In this document: piece by piece, positions 1 to 6,879 of the stretch
How the letters are laid out: every line of letters begins with the position of its first letter
Numbering within the stretch: position 1 is the first letter of the stretch
Source of the DNA: CAVAVT01 sp963592185
GTDB taxonomy: Bacteria; Bacillota; Negativicutes; Selenomonadales; Selenomonadaceae
Length of the DNA: 12,863 bases
Assembly: GCA_963592185.1 (NCBI GenBank)
Contig: CAVAVT010000041.1
Coordinates: 1 to 12,863, forward strand
Reading direction: 5' to 3'
Notes under the pieces: generated by a model
Database searches by the model: none
What the model was told of the DNA's origin: nothing
Seen by the model: only the letters and a program-made list of their open reading frames with translations
Made by a program: the position numbers and the translations under genes

Positions 1-5
1 AGGAA

Positions 6-54
6 AAATGTCAGTACCACCAATTTCAATTGATGGCACTGACATTTATTTTTT
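6..54 (-). terminator. Rho-independent terminator of the zapA-nitroreductase transcript
   Basis: The arms 31-47 and 6-22 form a 17-bp stem around an 8-nt loop, just past the nitroreductase stop codon. Two positions that mismatch (A-C) in plus-strand RNA become G-U wobbles in minus-strand RNA, so the hairpin is best formed by the minus-strand transcript. The stem's own U residues and the bases after it give a short U-tract. The plus strand also has a T-run behind the stem (49-54), so some activity in the other direction is possible. Confidence 0.85.
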
Positions 55-56
55 AC

Positions 57-578
57 TTAAAGTTCTGCCACCATTTCGCTGTATGGCTTGCTCTCCTCAT
101 GTCTTATGGAAGGCTTGGCATCTTCCGCAAGGTGAGCAACGGGGAATATTGCAATAAGATTGTATTCCGCCATTTCTGGGAACAGTTCCTTTAGTTTTGG
201 CGCATCAAATTTGCCAATCCATGTGGAGCCAAGACCCTGGTCATGGATTGCAAGCATGATATGTGTCGCCACAATAGTCGCATCCACTTCATTGAAATTC
301 TTGTCATCAAAATTTCTAACCCATGCTTCCTCCGGATTTCCACCAACAACAATCAGCACTGGAGCATCCTGTACAAAAGGGAAGGGAATTGTGGACAATG
401 CTTTTTCCCTGTTCTCATCATTGGAAATAACCCAGAGTTTTACAGGCTGCTTATTTACAGCTGTAGGCGCCGCCATTCCAGCCTTAATGATTGCATCCAG
501 TTTTTCCTTCTCCACTGGCGCATTTGAAAGCTTACGAACAGAATATCTATCCTGTGCCAATTTTATAAAATCTCCCAT
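57..578 (-). CDS. Nitroreductase-family FMN flavoprotein
   Basis: This 173-residue protein belongs to the nitroreductase (NfsB/FRase-like) family, cytoplasmic FMN enzymes that reduce nitro compounds, quinones or flavins with NAD(P)H. The N-terminal DRYSVRKL segment (residues 10-17) is the family's usual FMN-phosphate contact, with R11, S13 and R15 in the expected R-x-S-x-R pattern. The AAPTAVNKQP segment (36-45) is the second conserved block, and the GLGSTWIG stretch around 115-122 is the conserved C-terminal half motif. Length fits the short, single-domain clade common in anaerobes. The ATG at 576-578 has an AAGGAG site six bases upstream. The gene starts 23 bases after the zapA stop, so the two are probably cotranscribed. 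Family is clear, but the physiological substrate cannot be read from the sequence. Confidence 0.9.
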   Translation of the reverse strand: MGDFIKLAQDRYSVRKLSNAPVEKEKLDAIIKAGMAAPTAVNKQPVKLWVISNDENREKALSTIPFPFVQDAPVLIVVGGNPEEAWVRNFDDKNFNEVDATIVATHIMLAIHDQGLGSTWIGKFDAPKLKELFPEMAEYNLIAIFPVAHLAEDAKPSIRHEESKPYSEMVAEL

Positions 579-601
579 AACGTTCTCCTTTTTGAAAAAA
601 A

Positions 602-862
602 TTATTCCTCTAAAAGCTTTACCAATTCATCATAATCCTTTTTCAGCTTGCTGTATTCGTCAGCAAGCTCCAATGCGGTCATGACCCCAATCCGGCTGTC
701 TGAAAGGCTGTTAGTCCTCCCAGCCACATTCCTCATTTTTTTATCAACCATATCAGCAATTTCTTTAATATACTCAGCATTGTCCTGGCTCTTTAGGTGA
801 TACTCCTCTCCGAATATCTCCACAGTCACCCGGGTAAAAGTTTTTTTCTCCTCCAACATCAT
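602..862 (-). CDS. zapA: Cell division protein ZapA
   Basis: ZapA is a small cytoplasmic protein that binds and bundles FtsZ filaments at the division ring. The 86-residue product has the family layout. A beta-strand N-terminus (VTVEIFGEEYHL) is followed by the YIKEIADMVDKKM helix, then the TALELADEY segment and a charged C-terminal helix likely to form a coiled coil. A GTG at 863-865 extends the frame by one codon. The AGAAGGG ribosome binding site (869-875) is only three bases from that GTG but six from the ATG at 860-862, so I chose the ATG. In many Bacillota zapA lies directly behind pheT, as here, although an imperfect terminator separates the two. A nitroreductase gene follows in the same direction. 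Confidence 0.9.
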   Translation of the reverse strand: MMLEEKKTFTRVTVEIFGEEYHLKSQDNAEYIKEIADMVDKKMRNVAGRTNSLSDSRIGVMTALELADEYSKLKKDYDELVKLLEE

Positions 863-927
863 CACCCGCCCTTCTATACTCTCTTTTTTCGTGAAAAATC
901 CTCATATTCCTGCATTTTAAATGTACC

Positions 928-967
928 AAAAATGGGAGCCAGCTTTTAAAAGCCTCCGGCCCCCATT
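928..967 (-). terminator. Imperfect terminator or attenuator between pheT and zapA
   Basis: Minus-strand RNA can fold AAUGGG (967-962) with CCCAUU (936-931), then a GCC/GGC pair, then GCUUUU with AAAAGC at the tip. An asymmetric internal loop interrupts the stem. A short U-rich stretch (AUUUUUGG) follows. The interruption and the brief U-tract suggest only partial termination, which would let some pheST transcription reach zapA. I found no convincing promoter in 866-927. Confidence 0.6.
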
Positions 968-1000
968 GTCATACTTTATTTTGCCGAACTTAATACAAAA

Positions 1001-3436
1001 TTACGCTCTAAGCTCTGCATTGAATTCCTTCTGTACCGCATCAAGAATATTTTTGAAAGCCTCGTCCGCTTCGCTGTCAGTAAGGGTCTTATCCTCAGAC
1101 TGGAACTGCATTGTGAACGCCAGGCTCTTCATGCCAGCCTTAACCTGCTTTCCAGTATAAAGGTCAAAGAGCTGCACTCCCTTGAAATATTTGCCAGCAT
1201 TATTAGCAATTACCTTTTCGATATCGCCCTCATTAATGGATTCATCCACCAGCATAGCCAGGTCACGGCTGATTGCCGGGTACTTGGGCAGTGCTGCGTA
1301 TCCTGACTTTCTTCCAGCATACTTCATGAGAGTATCAATATCCATTTCAAAGACGTACATCTTCTTATGGGTATCCATTGCCTCTGCTGCCGCAGGATGA
1401 ACCTCTCCTACGATTGCGATAACCTCTCTGCCCTTTTTGAAAACAGCTGTTTTGCCAGGATGCATTGCGAAATGTTCTCCAGTTTCTACAGTGTATTTTC
1501 CGATGGACAGCTTCTCAAAGAGAGACTCCACAATACCCTTTGCATCGTAGAAATCAATCTGCTCATTGCCATTGCACCATCCAAGTGGCTCACGGCGTCC
1601 AGTAAGGATACCTGCAAGCTTCATAACCTCAACAGGCTGCTCTGTTACCGGCAGAGCCTTGGGATAGAAAACAGGAGCAATCTCAAAGAGACGTACATCC
1701 TCGTTTTTACGGGAGAAATTGCGAAGTGCATTCTCAAACACGCTGGAAAGAAGTGTAGTGCGTACAAGAGGGAAATCATCTGTAAGAGGATTCATAATAG
1801 GAATAGCTTTTCTCAGCTTACTGTCAGCCGGGACCTGCATTTTATCGAACATATCTGGATGGGTAAAGCTGAAGGAAAGCTCCTCGTACATACCAAGACC
1901 AACAAGAATATGCTTAATCTCCTCAATGAAATCCTGTCTCGGGCTCTGCATACCCTGCATCATGCTGCCCTTCGGAGTAGTTGAAGCAATATTGTCAAAG
2001 CCATAAATACGGGCAACTTCCTCAGAAAGGTCCTCCATCCAGGTGCAGTCATTACGCCAGGAAGGAACCTCTACATGATATGTTCCGTTTCCAGTTTCAG
2101 TAGTCTTAAACCCAAGGGCCTCAAGGATTTCAACCATTTTTTCACCAGTAAGGTCAGTTCCGAGACGGGCATTGATTTCATCTGCGGTAAAGTCAATGAA
2201 TACTGGCTGTACCGGGTTAGGATATACATCCACAATTCCCTGTGTAACGGTACATGCACCCATATCCTGCAAAAGCTGTGCAGCACGGTTCAGCGCACGC
2301 TCAGTCTTTGTTACATCAGTGCCACGCTCATAACGTCCTGAAGCTTCAGAATGAAGTCCGCATGCACGAGAAGTTCTTCTAATGCTTGGACCATTGAAGG
2401 CTGCCGACTCAAATACAACCGTTGTGGTACTTTCAGTTACCTCAGTCTCAAGACCGCCCATTACTCCAGCCAGGCCTGCAGCCTTTTCAGCATCAGCGAT
2501 AACCAGTTCGCCGCCCTTTGCAAGACGGGAAGAATCATCCAGTGTGTGAAGTTCTTCACCGGCAACCGCTCTACGGGCTGTAAGGCTGTGTCCGGTAATA
2601 TGGTCATAGTCATAGGCATGCATAGGCTGACCAAGCTCTACCATTACAAAGTTAGTCACGTCAACAACATTATTGATGCTGCGGATTCCGGCACCTTCAA
2701 GACGCTGCTGCATCCACTCTGGGGAAGGTCCGATTTTTACATTGCGTACAACTCTTGCGGAAAAACGTGGGCAGAGATCTGCATCGTCAATTCCGATGGA
2801 AATCATCTCTGCTGCCTTTGCGCTATCGTCCTCTTTTACCTCAATAACAGGCCACTTTGGCTCATTTCCAGTAAGGACCGCAATCTCACGAATCAGTCCG
2901 AATACGCTGAAACAGTCTCCTCTGTTTGCGGTAAGCTCAAATTCCAGTACTACATCATCAAGACCAAGAACATCCTTTGCAGGAACGCCAACCGGGGTAT
3001 CCTCTGGCAAAATATAAATACCAATCTTCTGCTCCTCAGGCAGCTTGGAAAGATCCATATGAAGCTCCTCAGCTGAACAAAGCATACCGTTGGATACTAC
3101 ACCACGCAGCTTTCCCTTAGAGATTTTCATTCCGTTTGGAAGATGTGCTCCCACCAATGCCACAGGAACAACCTGTCCCTCAGCAACATTTTGGGCACCG
3201 GTTACGATGGTCAGGCACTCTTCCTGTCCCACATTCATGGTGCAAATCTGCAAATGGTCGGAATCCTTGTGTGGCTCCAGCTTTTCAATGCAGCCGGTAA
3301 CAACCTTGTCAAGCCCCTCATCAGCACGTATAACATTCTCAACCGGCACTCCTGCCATGGTTAATTTATCGGCAAGCTCCTCTGCCGTTTCGTTAAAATC
3401 TATATAATCCTTAAGCCATTTAATAGAAACCTGCAT
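1001..3436 (-). CDS. pheT: Phenylalanyl-tRNA synthetase beta subunit
   Basis: This is the beta chain of the cytoplasmic alpha2-beta2 enzyme that charges tRNA-Phe. The 811-residue length is normal. It begins MQVSIKWLKDYIDF, typical of the family. An EMAP-II-like tRNA-binding (OB-fold) domain lies near residues 40-150, and the NRGDCFSVFG segment (171-180) is typical PheT. The B3/B4 editing region spans about 212-385 and includes SINNVVDVTNFVM and the HAYDYD stretch. A B5 DNA-binding-like domain covers about 411-483, followed by the catalytic-like core. The C-terminal FDX-ACB anticodon-binding domain is at about 718-811 (LPKYPAISRDLAML). The ATG has AAGGAG seven bases upstream. pheS ends 43 bases before it, so both subunits come from one T-box-controlled transcript. 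Confidence 0.98.
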   Translation of the reverse strand: MQVSIKWLKDYIDFNETAEELADKLTMAGVPVENVIRADEGLDKVVTGCIEKLEPHKDSDHLQICTMNVGQEECLTIVTGAQNVAEGQVVPVALVGAHLPNGMKISKGKLRGVVSNGMLCSAEELHMDLSKLPEEQKIGIYILPEDTPVGVPAKDVLGLDDVVLEFELTANRGDCFSVFGLIREIAVLTGNEPKWPVIEVKEDDSAKAAEMISIGIDDADLCPRFSARVVRNVKIGPSPEWMQQRLEGAGIRSINNVVDVTNFVMVELGQPMHAYDYDHITGHSLTARRAVAGEELHTLDDSSRLAKGGELVIADAEKAAGLAGVMGGLETEVTESTTTVVFESAAFNGPSIRRTSRACGLHSEASGRYERGTDVTKTERALNRAAQLLQDMGACTVTQGIVDVYPNPVQPVFIDFTADEINARLGTDLTGEKMVEILEALGFKTTETGNGTYHVEVPSWRNDCTWMEDLSEEVARIYGFDNIASTTPKGSMMQGMQSPRQDFIEEIKHILVGLGMYEELSFSFTHPDMFDKMQVPADSKLRKAIPIMNPLTDDFPLVRTTLLSSVFENALRNFSRKNEDVRLFEIAPVFYPKALPVTEQPVEVMKLAGILTGRREPLGWCNGNEQIDFYDAKGIVESLFEKLSIGKYTVETGEHFAMHPGKTAVFKKGREVIAIVGEVHPAAAEAMDTHKKMYVFEMDIDTLMKYAGRKSGYAALPKYPAISRDLAMLVDESINEGDIEKVIANNAGKYFKGVQLFDLYTGKQVKAGMKSLAFTMQFQSEDKTLTDSEADEAFKNILDAVQKEFNAELRA

Positions 3437-3479
3437 AATTCTTCTCCTTTACTTTTTAAGCTTTTTTATTCCCGTAGCA

Positions 3480-4508
3480 TCAGAACTGGCGCAGGAATCT
3501 AACATCATTATCATAGAAGAGACGCAAATCATCAACGCCGTAGGACAGCATAGCTATACGCTCAACACCAAGACCAAAGGCATATCCGGAATAAACCTTG
3601 GGATCATAGCCGCTCATCTCAAGCACATGGGGATGAACCATACCAGCACCAAGAATCTCAAGCCAGCCAGTGCCCTTGCACACACGGCAGCCATGACCAT
3701 GACACATTACGCAGGAAATATCCACCTCTGCGCTTGGTTCAGTAAATGGGAAGAAGCTTGGGCGAAGACGAACGCCGATTTCCTCACCAAAAATTTCCTT
3801 CAGGAAAAGCTCCAAGGTTCCCTTCAGGTCAGCAAGGCTTATTCCCTTGTCAATAACAAGACCTTCGACCTGGGTAAACATCGGAGAATGGGTAGCATCA
3901 TAATCATCACGGCGGTAAACACGTCCGGGAGCAATCATGCGGATAGGCTCACCATTCTTATGCTTCTGCATGGTACGTGCCTGTACTGGGGAAGTCTGAG
4001 TACGCATGAGGATATCCTCTGTGATGTAGAAAGAATCCTGCATATCACGTGCCGGATGGTCCTTTGGAAGATTAAGCGCCTCAAAATTGAAGTAATCTGT
4101 CTCGATTTCTGGTCCTTCTTCAACACTGAAGCCCATGCTTACAAAGATTTTCTTTATTCTTTCCAAGGTAATAGTCAATGGATGGAGATGTCCCTCAGGA
4201 AGACGGCGTCCAGGAAGGGTCACATCGATTTTCTCAGTTTCGAGACGGTTGTTAAGCTCCTCTGCCTTAAGCTCCTCATTCTTTTCAGCAATAAGGTTCT
4301 CCAGCTGCTGTCTTGCTTCATTTACAATCTGACCAATACGGGGACGGTCTTCCTTGCTGAGCTGTCCAAGGCCACGGAGAAGTCCGGTGATTTCCCCCTT
4401 CTTGCCCAAATACTTTACACGAACATCATTAAGCTCGTTTAAATTTTTTGCAGCCTGGCGTATTGCATCGGCAGCTTCCTGCTTTAACGCTTCAATTTTC
4501 TCTTCCAT
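3480..4508 (-). CDS. pheS: Phenylalanyl-tRNA synthetase alpha subunit
   Basis: This catalytic subunit of the class II synthetase forms Phe-AMP and transfers Phe to tRNA-Phe. The 342-residue protein starts with the N-terminal coiled-coil arm that grips tRNA (about 1-90). The catalytic domain follows. Motif 2 is around RVYRRDDYDATHSPMF (196-211) and motif 3 is GLGVERIAML (312-321) near the C-terminus. Four cysteines in a C-x2-C-x4-C-x2-C arrangement (C266, C269, C274, C277) match the knuckle seen in many bacterial PheS proteins. The ATG at 4506-4508 has a perfect AGGAGG five bases upstream. The 5' leader is a T-box. pheT follows after a 43-base gap that contains only its ribosome binding site. 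Confidence 0.98.
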   Translation of the reverse strand: MEEKIEALKQEAADAIRQAAKNLNELNDVRVKYLGKKGEITGLLRGLGQLSKEDRPRIGQIVNEARQQLENLIAEKNEELKAEELNNRLETEKIDVTLPGRRLPEGHLHPLTITLERIKKIFVSMGFSVEEGPEIETDYFNFEALNLPKDHPARDMQDSFYITEDILMRTQTSPVQARTMQKHKNGEPIRMIAPGRVYRRDDYDATHSPMFTQVEGLVIDKGISLADLKGTLELFLKEIFGEEIGVRLRPSFFPFTEPSAEVDISCVMCHGHGCRVCKGTGWLEILGAGMVHPHVLEMSGYDPKVYSGYAFGLGVERIAMLSYGVDDLRLFYDNDVRFLRQF

Positions 4509-4564
4509 ATTGTCCTCCTGTTAATAGATGATACACTATACATCCAGTTATTTGCTTTATAAAA

Positions 4565-4603
4565 AATAAAAGACCTCCGCCCCCACTAATAGGGGCGAAG
4601 GTC
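4565..4603 (-). terminator. T-box terminator hairpin before pheS
   Basis: Minus-strand RNA forms a GC-rich stem: the arm 4592-4603 (GACCUUCGCCCC) pairs with 4572-4584 around a short loop. A U-rich tail follows at 4565-4571 and beyond. It lies immediately downstream of the T-box element, whose antiterminator would use the same 5' arm. Termination here would stop pheST transcription when tRNA-Phe is fully charged. Confidence 0.9.
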
Positions 4604-4790
4604 ATGCTTCGCGGTACCACCCTGATTTTTAACTCAAAAAGCTTTAACGCGGCCAACGTTCTGACTACACAGCCGAAGCCTTCACCAGAATGCTCAAAAG
4701 TGAACTTCAACAAGCCTCTGCGGCGCCGCTCCCACCAATACGGCACTCTCTAAGCACTTTGGCCAATCTACTCTCTTTCTCATCGCTAAT
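4572..4790 (-). promoter_or_regulatory. T-box leader, specific for tRNA-Phe, controlling pheST
   Basis: T-box leaders sense uncharged tRNA and read through a terminator when charging is low. The universal T-box element AGGGUGGUACCGCG is on the minus strand at 4610-4623. Its UGGU bulge would pair with the ACCA end of a tRNA whose discriminator base is A, as in tRNA-Phe. Stem I starts with the GAUGAG and AGAGAG elements (about 4740-4785). The likely specifier triplet is UUC at 4702-4704, followed by a purine, which fits the Phe codon and the downstream genes. The competing terminator is at 4572-4603. The leader fills the 313-base gap between nadD and pheS. The specifier choice is by eye, not from a covariance model. 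Confidence 0.93.
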
Positions 4791-4796
4791 AGAACC

Positions 4797-4825
4797 ATTA
4801 TATACAGTTACAATAAATTCGTCAA
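4797..4825 (-). promoter_or_regulatory. Sigma-A-type promoter of the T-box-pheST operon
   Basis: On the minus strand, TTGACG (4825-4820) and a perfect TATAAT (4802-4797) are separated by 17 bases. Transcription would start near 4790, right at the first nucleotides of T-box stem I. The -35 box overlaps the TGA stop codon of nadD (4822-4824), so the promoter is packed against the end of the upstream gene. Confidence 0.88.
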
Positions 4826-5427
4826 CGATAAAGTCCTTCCTTTTGAATGTAGGCCTCCACAGGGTCTGGGACATAATATCTGATGGACTTCCCCTCCCGG
4901 ACACGGTTCCGTATATCCGTGGAGGAAATTTCCAACATGTGGGTTACCACCTGGTGTATATGCTTATGTCCGATTTCACCAAAATAATCCTGTATTCTGG
5001 TCAAATCCTGCTCATATCCCGGGCGGCTTGTTCCGATAAAATGGCATAAATGAAGCAGTTCTTCAGGACGATACCATGTATCAAGCTCCTGAATTGCATC
5101 CGAGCCAGTTATGAAATAGTATTCCTCGCTGTCACCATAACGTTTTGTCAGTGCCCTCAGGGTTTTCAATGAATAGGATTTTCCACCAAGCTCCATTTCG
5201 ATTCTCGAAGTATCAAAATATGGATTGGAAGCTGTGGCAAGCACCGTCATATTATACCTATGTTCAGCATCCACAATATCCATATCCAGCTTGTGGGGCG
5301 GATTGGCAGCCGGTATAAATACTACTTTGTCCAGACCAATTTCGCACCGTACAGACTCGGCAATCATCAAATGGGCATTATGTATTGGATTTAACGTGCC
5401 GCCAAGTATGCCAATTTTCCTTTTCAT
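4822..5427 (-). CDS. nadD: Nicotinate-nucleotide adenylyltransferase
   Basis: NadD joins nicotinate mononucleotide and ATP to make deamido-NAD, the shared step of NAD synthesis. The 201-residue product has the nucleotidyltransferase signature GGTLNPIHNAHL (residues 9-20), with both catalytic-type histidines (H16, H19). The usual glycine between them (H-x-G-H) is alanine here. The C-terminal ISSTDIR motif (167-173) is intact, as are FIPAANPPHK (37-46) and ITGSD (106-110). The ATG has AAGGTGG six bases upstream, lying at the end of the small membrane gene that precedes it. In many relatives nadD is followed by yqeK and rsfS. Here the next gene is pheS behind its own promoter. Function is secure. 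Confidence 0.95.
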   Translation of the reverse strand: MKRKIGILGGTLNPIHNAHLMIAESVRCEIGLDKVVFIPAANPPHKLDMDIVDAEHRYNMTVLATASNPYFDTSRIEMELGGKSYSLKTLRALTKRYGDSEEYYFITGSDAIQELDTWYRPEELLHLCHFIGTSRPGYEQDLTRIQDYFGEIGHKHIHQVVTHMLEISSTDIRNRVREGKSIRYYVPDPVEAYIQKEGLYR

Positions 5428-5440
5428 AAAAATCCACCTT

Positions 5441-5590
5441 CTATGCCAAAAGCTTAATTAGACAGGCAATGACAGCTGCCAAAACGACTGCGGACAGGAT
5501 ACAGCGAAAATAATCCACCATATCATGCCGCCCCTTGGGATTCTGCCAATATTGATGAATGCTCCTCAAATAGCCCCAAATGCGCTTCAT
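5441..5590 (-). CDS. 49-residue membrane microprotein between proA and nadD (unknown function)
   Basis: An open frame of 49 codons plus TAG fills the proA-nadD gap. Its ATG (5588-5590) shares one base with the proA TAA stop (TAATG), a classic translational-coupling overlap. The nadD ribosome binding site begins at its own stop codon. The predicted protein begins MKRIWGYLRSIHQYWQNPKG: a basic, aromatic N-terminus of about 27 residues. One hydrophobic span of about 20 residues (roughly 28-48, including ILSAVVLAAVIACL) ends in LLA. This suggests a single-pass inner-membrane protein with a short cytoplasmic tail, by the positive-inside rule. I do not recognise the family. The tight fit between two genes and the overlap argue for a real gene, but only sequence conservation would prove it. 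Confidence 0.65.
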   Translation of the reverse strand: MKRIWGYLRSIHQYWQNPKGRHDMVDYFRCILSAVVLAAVIACLIKLLA

Positions 5591-6846
5591 TATCTAATCT
5601 GTCCCTGGCCGTATACCAAATACTTGCCAATTGTAAGCTGTTCCAGTCCCATTGGTCCTCTTGCGTGAAGCTTCTGGGTGCTTATTCCGATTTCTGCACC
5701 AAAGCCGAATTCAAATCCATCAGTAAATCTGGTGGATGCATTTACGTATACTGCAGCGGCGTCAACCTCTGTCTGGAATCTATGGGCATTTTCAAGATTT
5801 TTGGTAACAATGGTTTCAGAATGTCCAGTATTGTATTTGTTAATATGCTCAATGGCCTCGCCGATATCCTCCACAAGCTTTACTGACAAAATCAGTTCGC
5901 CATACTCAGTGCTCCAGTCCTCTTCTGTGGCTTCCAGCATCTCTGGAATAATTTCACGGCAGCCTTCATCGCCACGAAGCTCCACATGCTTTGCTTTCAT
6001 TGCCTCGGACAGCTTGGGAAGGAATTCTTGAGCTATATTTTTATGTACAAGCAGAGTTTCCATTGCATTGCAGACTGATGGACGGCTTGTTTTTGCATTT
6101 ATTGCAATGCTTACAGCCATATCGAAGTCCGCTGATTCATCCACATAGGTATGGCAGATACCGGAGCCTGTTTCTATAACAGGTACTGAGCTGTTTTCCA
6201 CCACATGCTTAATGAGTCCGGCTCCCCCACGGGGGATTACCACATTCACAAGACCGTTCAGGTGGAGCATTACATCCACCGCTCCACGGTCAGGAACCTC
6301 TACAAACTGCATTGCACCATTTGGAATGCCAGCGCTGTATGCTGCCTCTGCCAAAAGCTCAAAAATGGCTCTGTTGGAGCGCAATGCATCTGAGCCTCCA
6401 CGAAGAATCACTGAATTGCCAGCCTTAAGACAAAGGGCTGCAGCATCTGCTGTAACATTTGGACGGGCCTCGTAAATAATGCCGATAACCCCAAGAGGAA
6501 CTCTTACTCTTCTGATTTCCAGACCATTTGGCCGGACAGTGGAATAATCCCCAGTACCAATTGGATCAGGCAGCGCCGCAGTCTGACGAAGACCCTCAGC
6601 CATCTGATGAATTCTATCTTCATTCAGCATCAGACGGTCAAGGTATGAGCTTTTCATATCTCTTTTTCCACGGGCATCCTCCAGATCCTTGGAATTTTCC
6701 TCCAAAATAAAGGAACTTCTATTTTCAAGGATATCTGCCATTGCACGAAGTGCCTTGTTTTTGATAAGTGTAGGTGTTGATGCCAGCTGGTTAGCAGCTG
6801 CTTTTGCAGCTCTTGCCTTATTTTCCATTAATTCCACTAATTCCAT
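5590..6846 (-). CDS. proA: Gamma-glutamyl phosphate reductase
   Basis: ProA reduces gamma-glutamyl phosphate with NADPH to glutamate semialdehyde, the second step of proline synthesis. It acts directly after ProB, whose gene is 33 bases upstream. The protein is 418 residues from the chosen start. It has the aldehyde-dehydrogenase fold with VIYEARPNVTADAAALCLK in the cofactor-binding half and the catalytic cysteine in RPSVCNAMETLL (C259). An earlier in-frame ATG at 6859-6861 would add five residues. However, the GGGAGG ribosome binding site (6854-6859) lies inside that extension, seven bases before the ATG at 6844-6846. The second ATG is therefore the real start. The last codon is followed by a TAATG overlap with the next small gene. 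Confidence 0.97.
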   Translation of the reverse strand: MELVELMENKARAAKAAANQLASTPTLIKNKALRAMADILENRSSFILEENSKDLEDARGKRDMKSSYLDRLMLNEDRIHQMAEGLRQTAALPDPIGTGDYSTVRPNGLEIRRVRVPLGVIGIIYEARPNVTADAAALCLKAGNSVILRGGSDALRSNRAIFELLAEAAYSAGIPNGAMQFVEVPDRGAVDVMLHLNGLVNVVIPRGGAGLIKHVVENSSVPVIETGSGICHTYVDESADFDMAVSIAINAKTSRPSVCNAMETLLVHKNIAQEFLPKLSEAMKAKHVELRGDEGCREIIPEMLEATEEDWSTEYGELILSVKLVEDIGEAIEHINKYNTGHSETIVTKNLENAHRFQTEVDAAAVYVNASTRFTDGFEFGFGAEIGISTQKLHARGPMGLEQLTIGKYLVYGQGQIR

Positions 6847-6879
6847 GCCTATGCCTCCCATACGAAATACAACAGGGTA

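Noticed and set aside
863..865. GTG as the zapA start
   Set aside because: The ribosome binding site would be only three bases away, and the ATG immediately after it has normal spacing.
2351..3076. Long open frame on the plus strand (241 codons)
   Set aside because: It lies wholly antisense to pheT, has no recognisable domain and no ribosome binding site, and its composition is what the pheT codons would give in reverse.
3627..4442. Long open frame on the plus strand (271 codons)
   Set aside because: It is antisense to the conserved pheS gene, with no family features. It is a shadow frame.
4492..4746. 84-codon minus-strand frame upstream of pheS
   Set aside because: It runs through the T-box leader and its terminator, so the bases are explained by RNA structure rather than coding.
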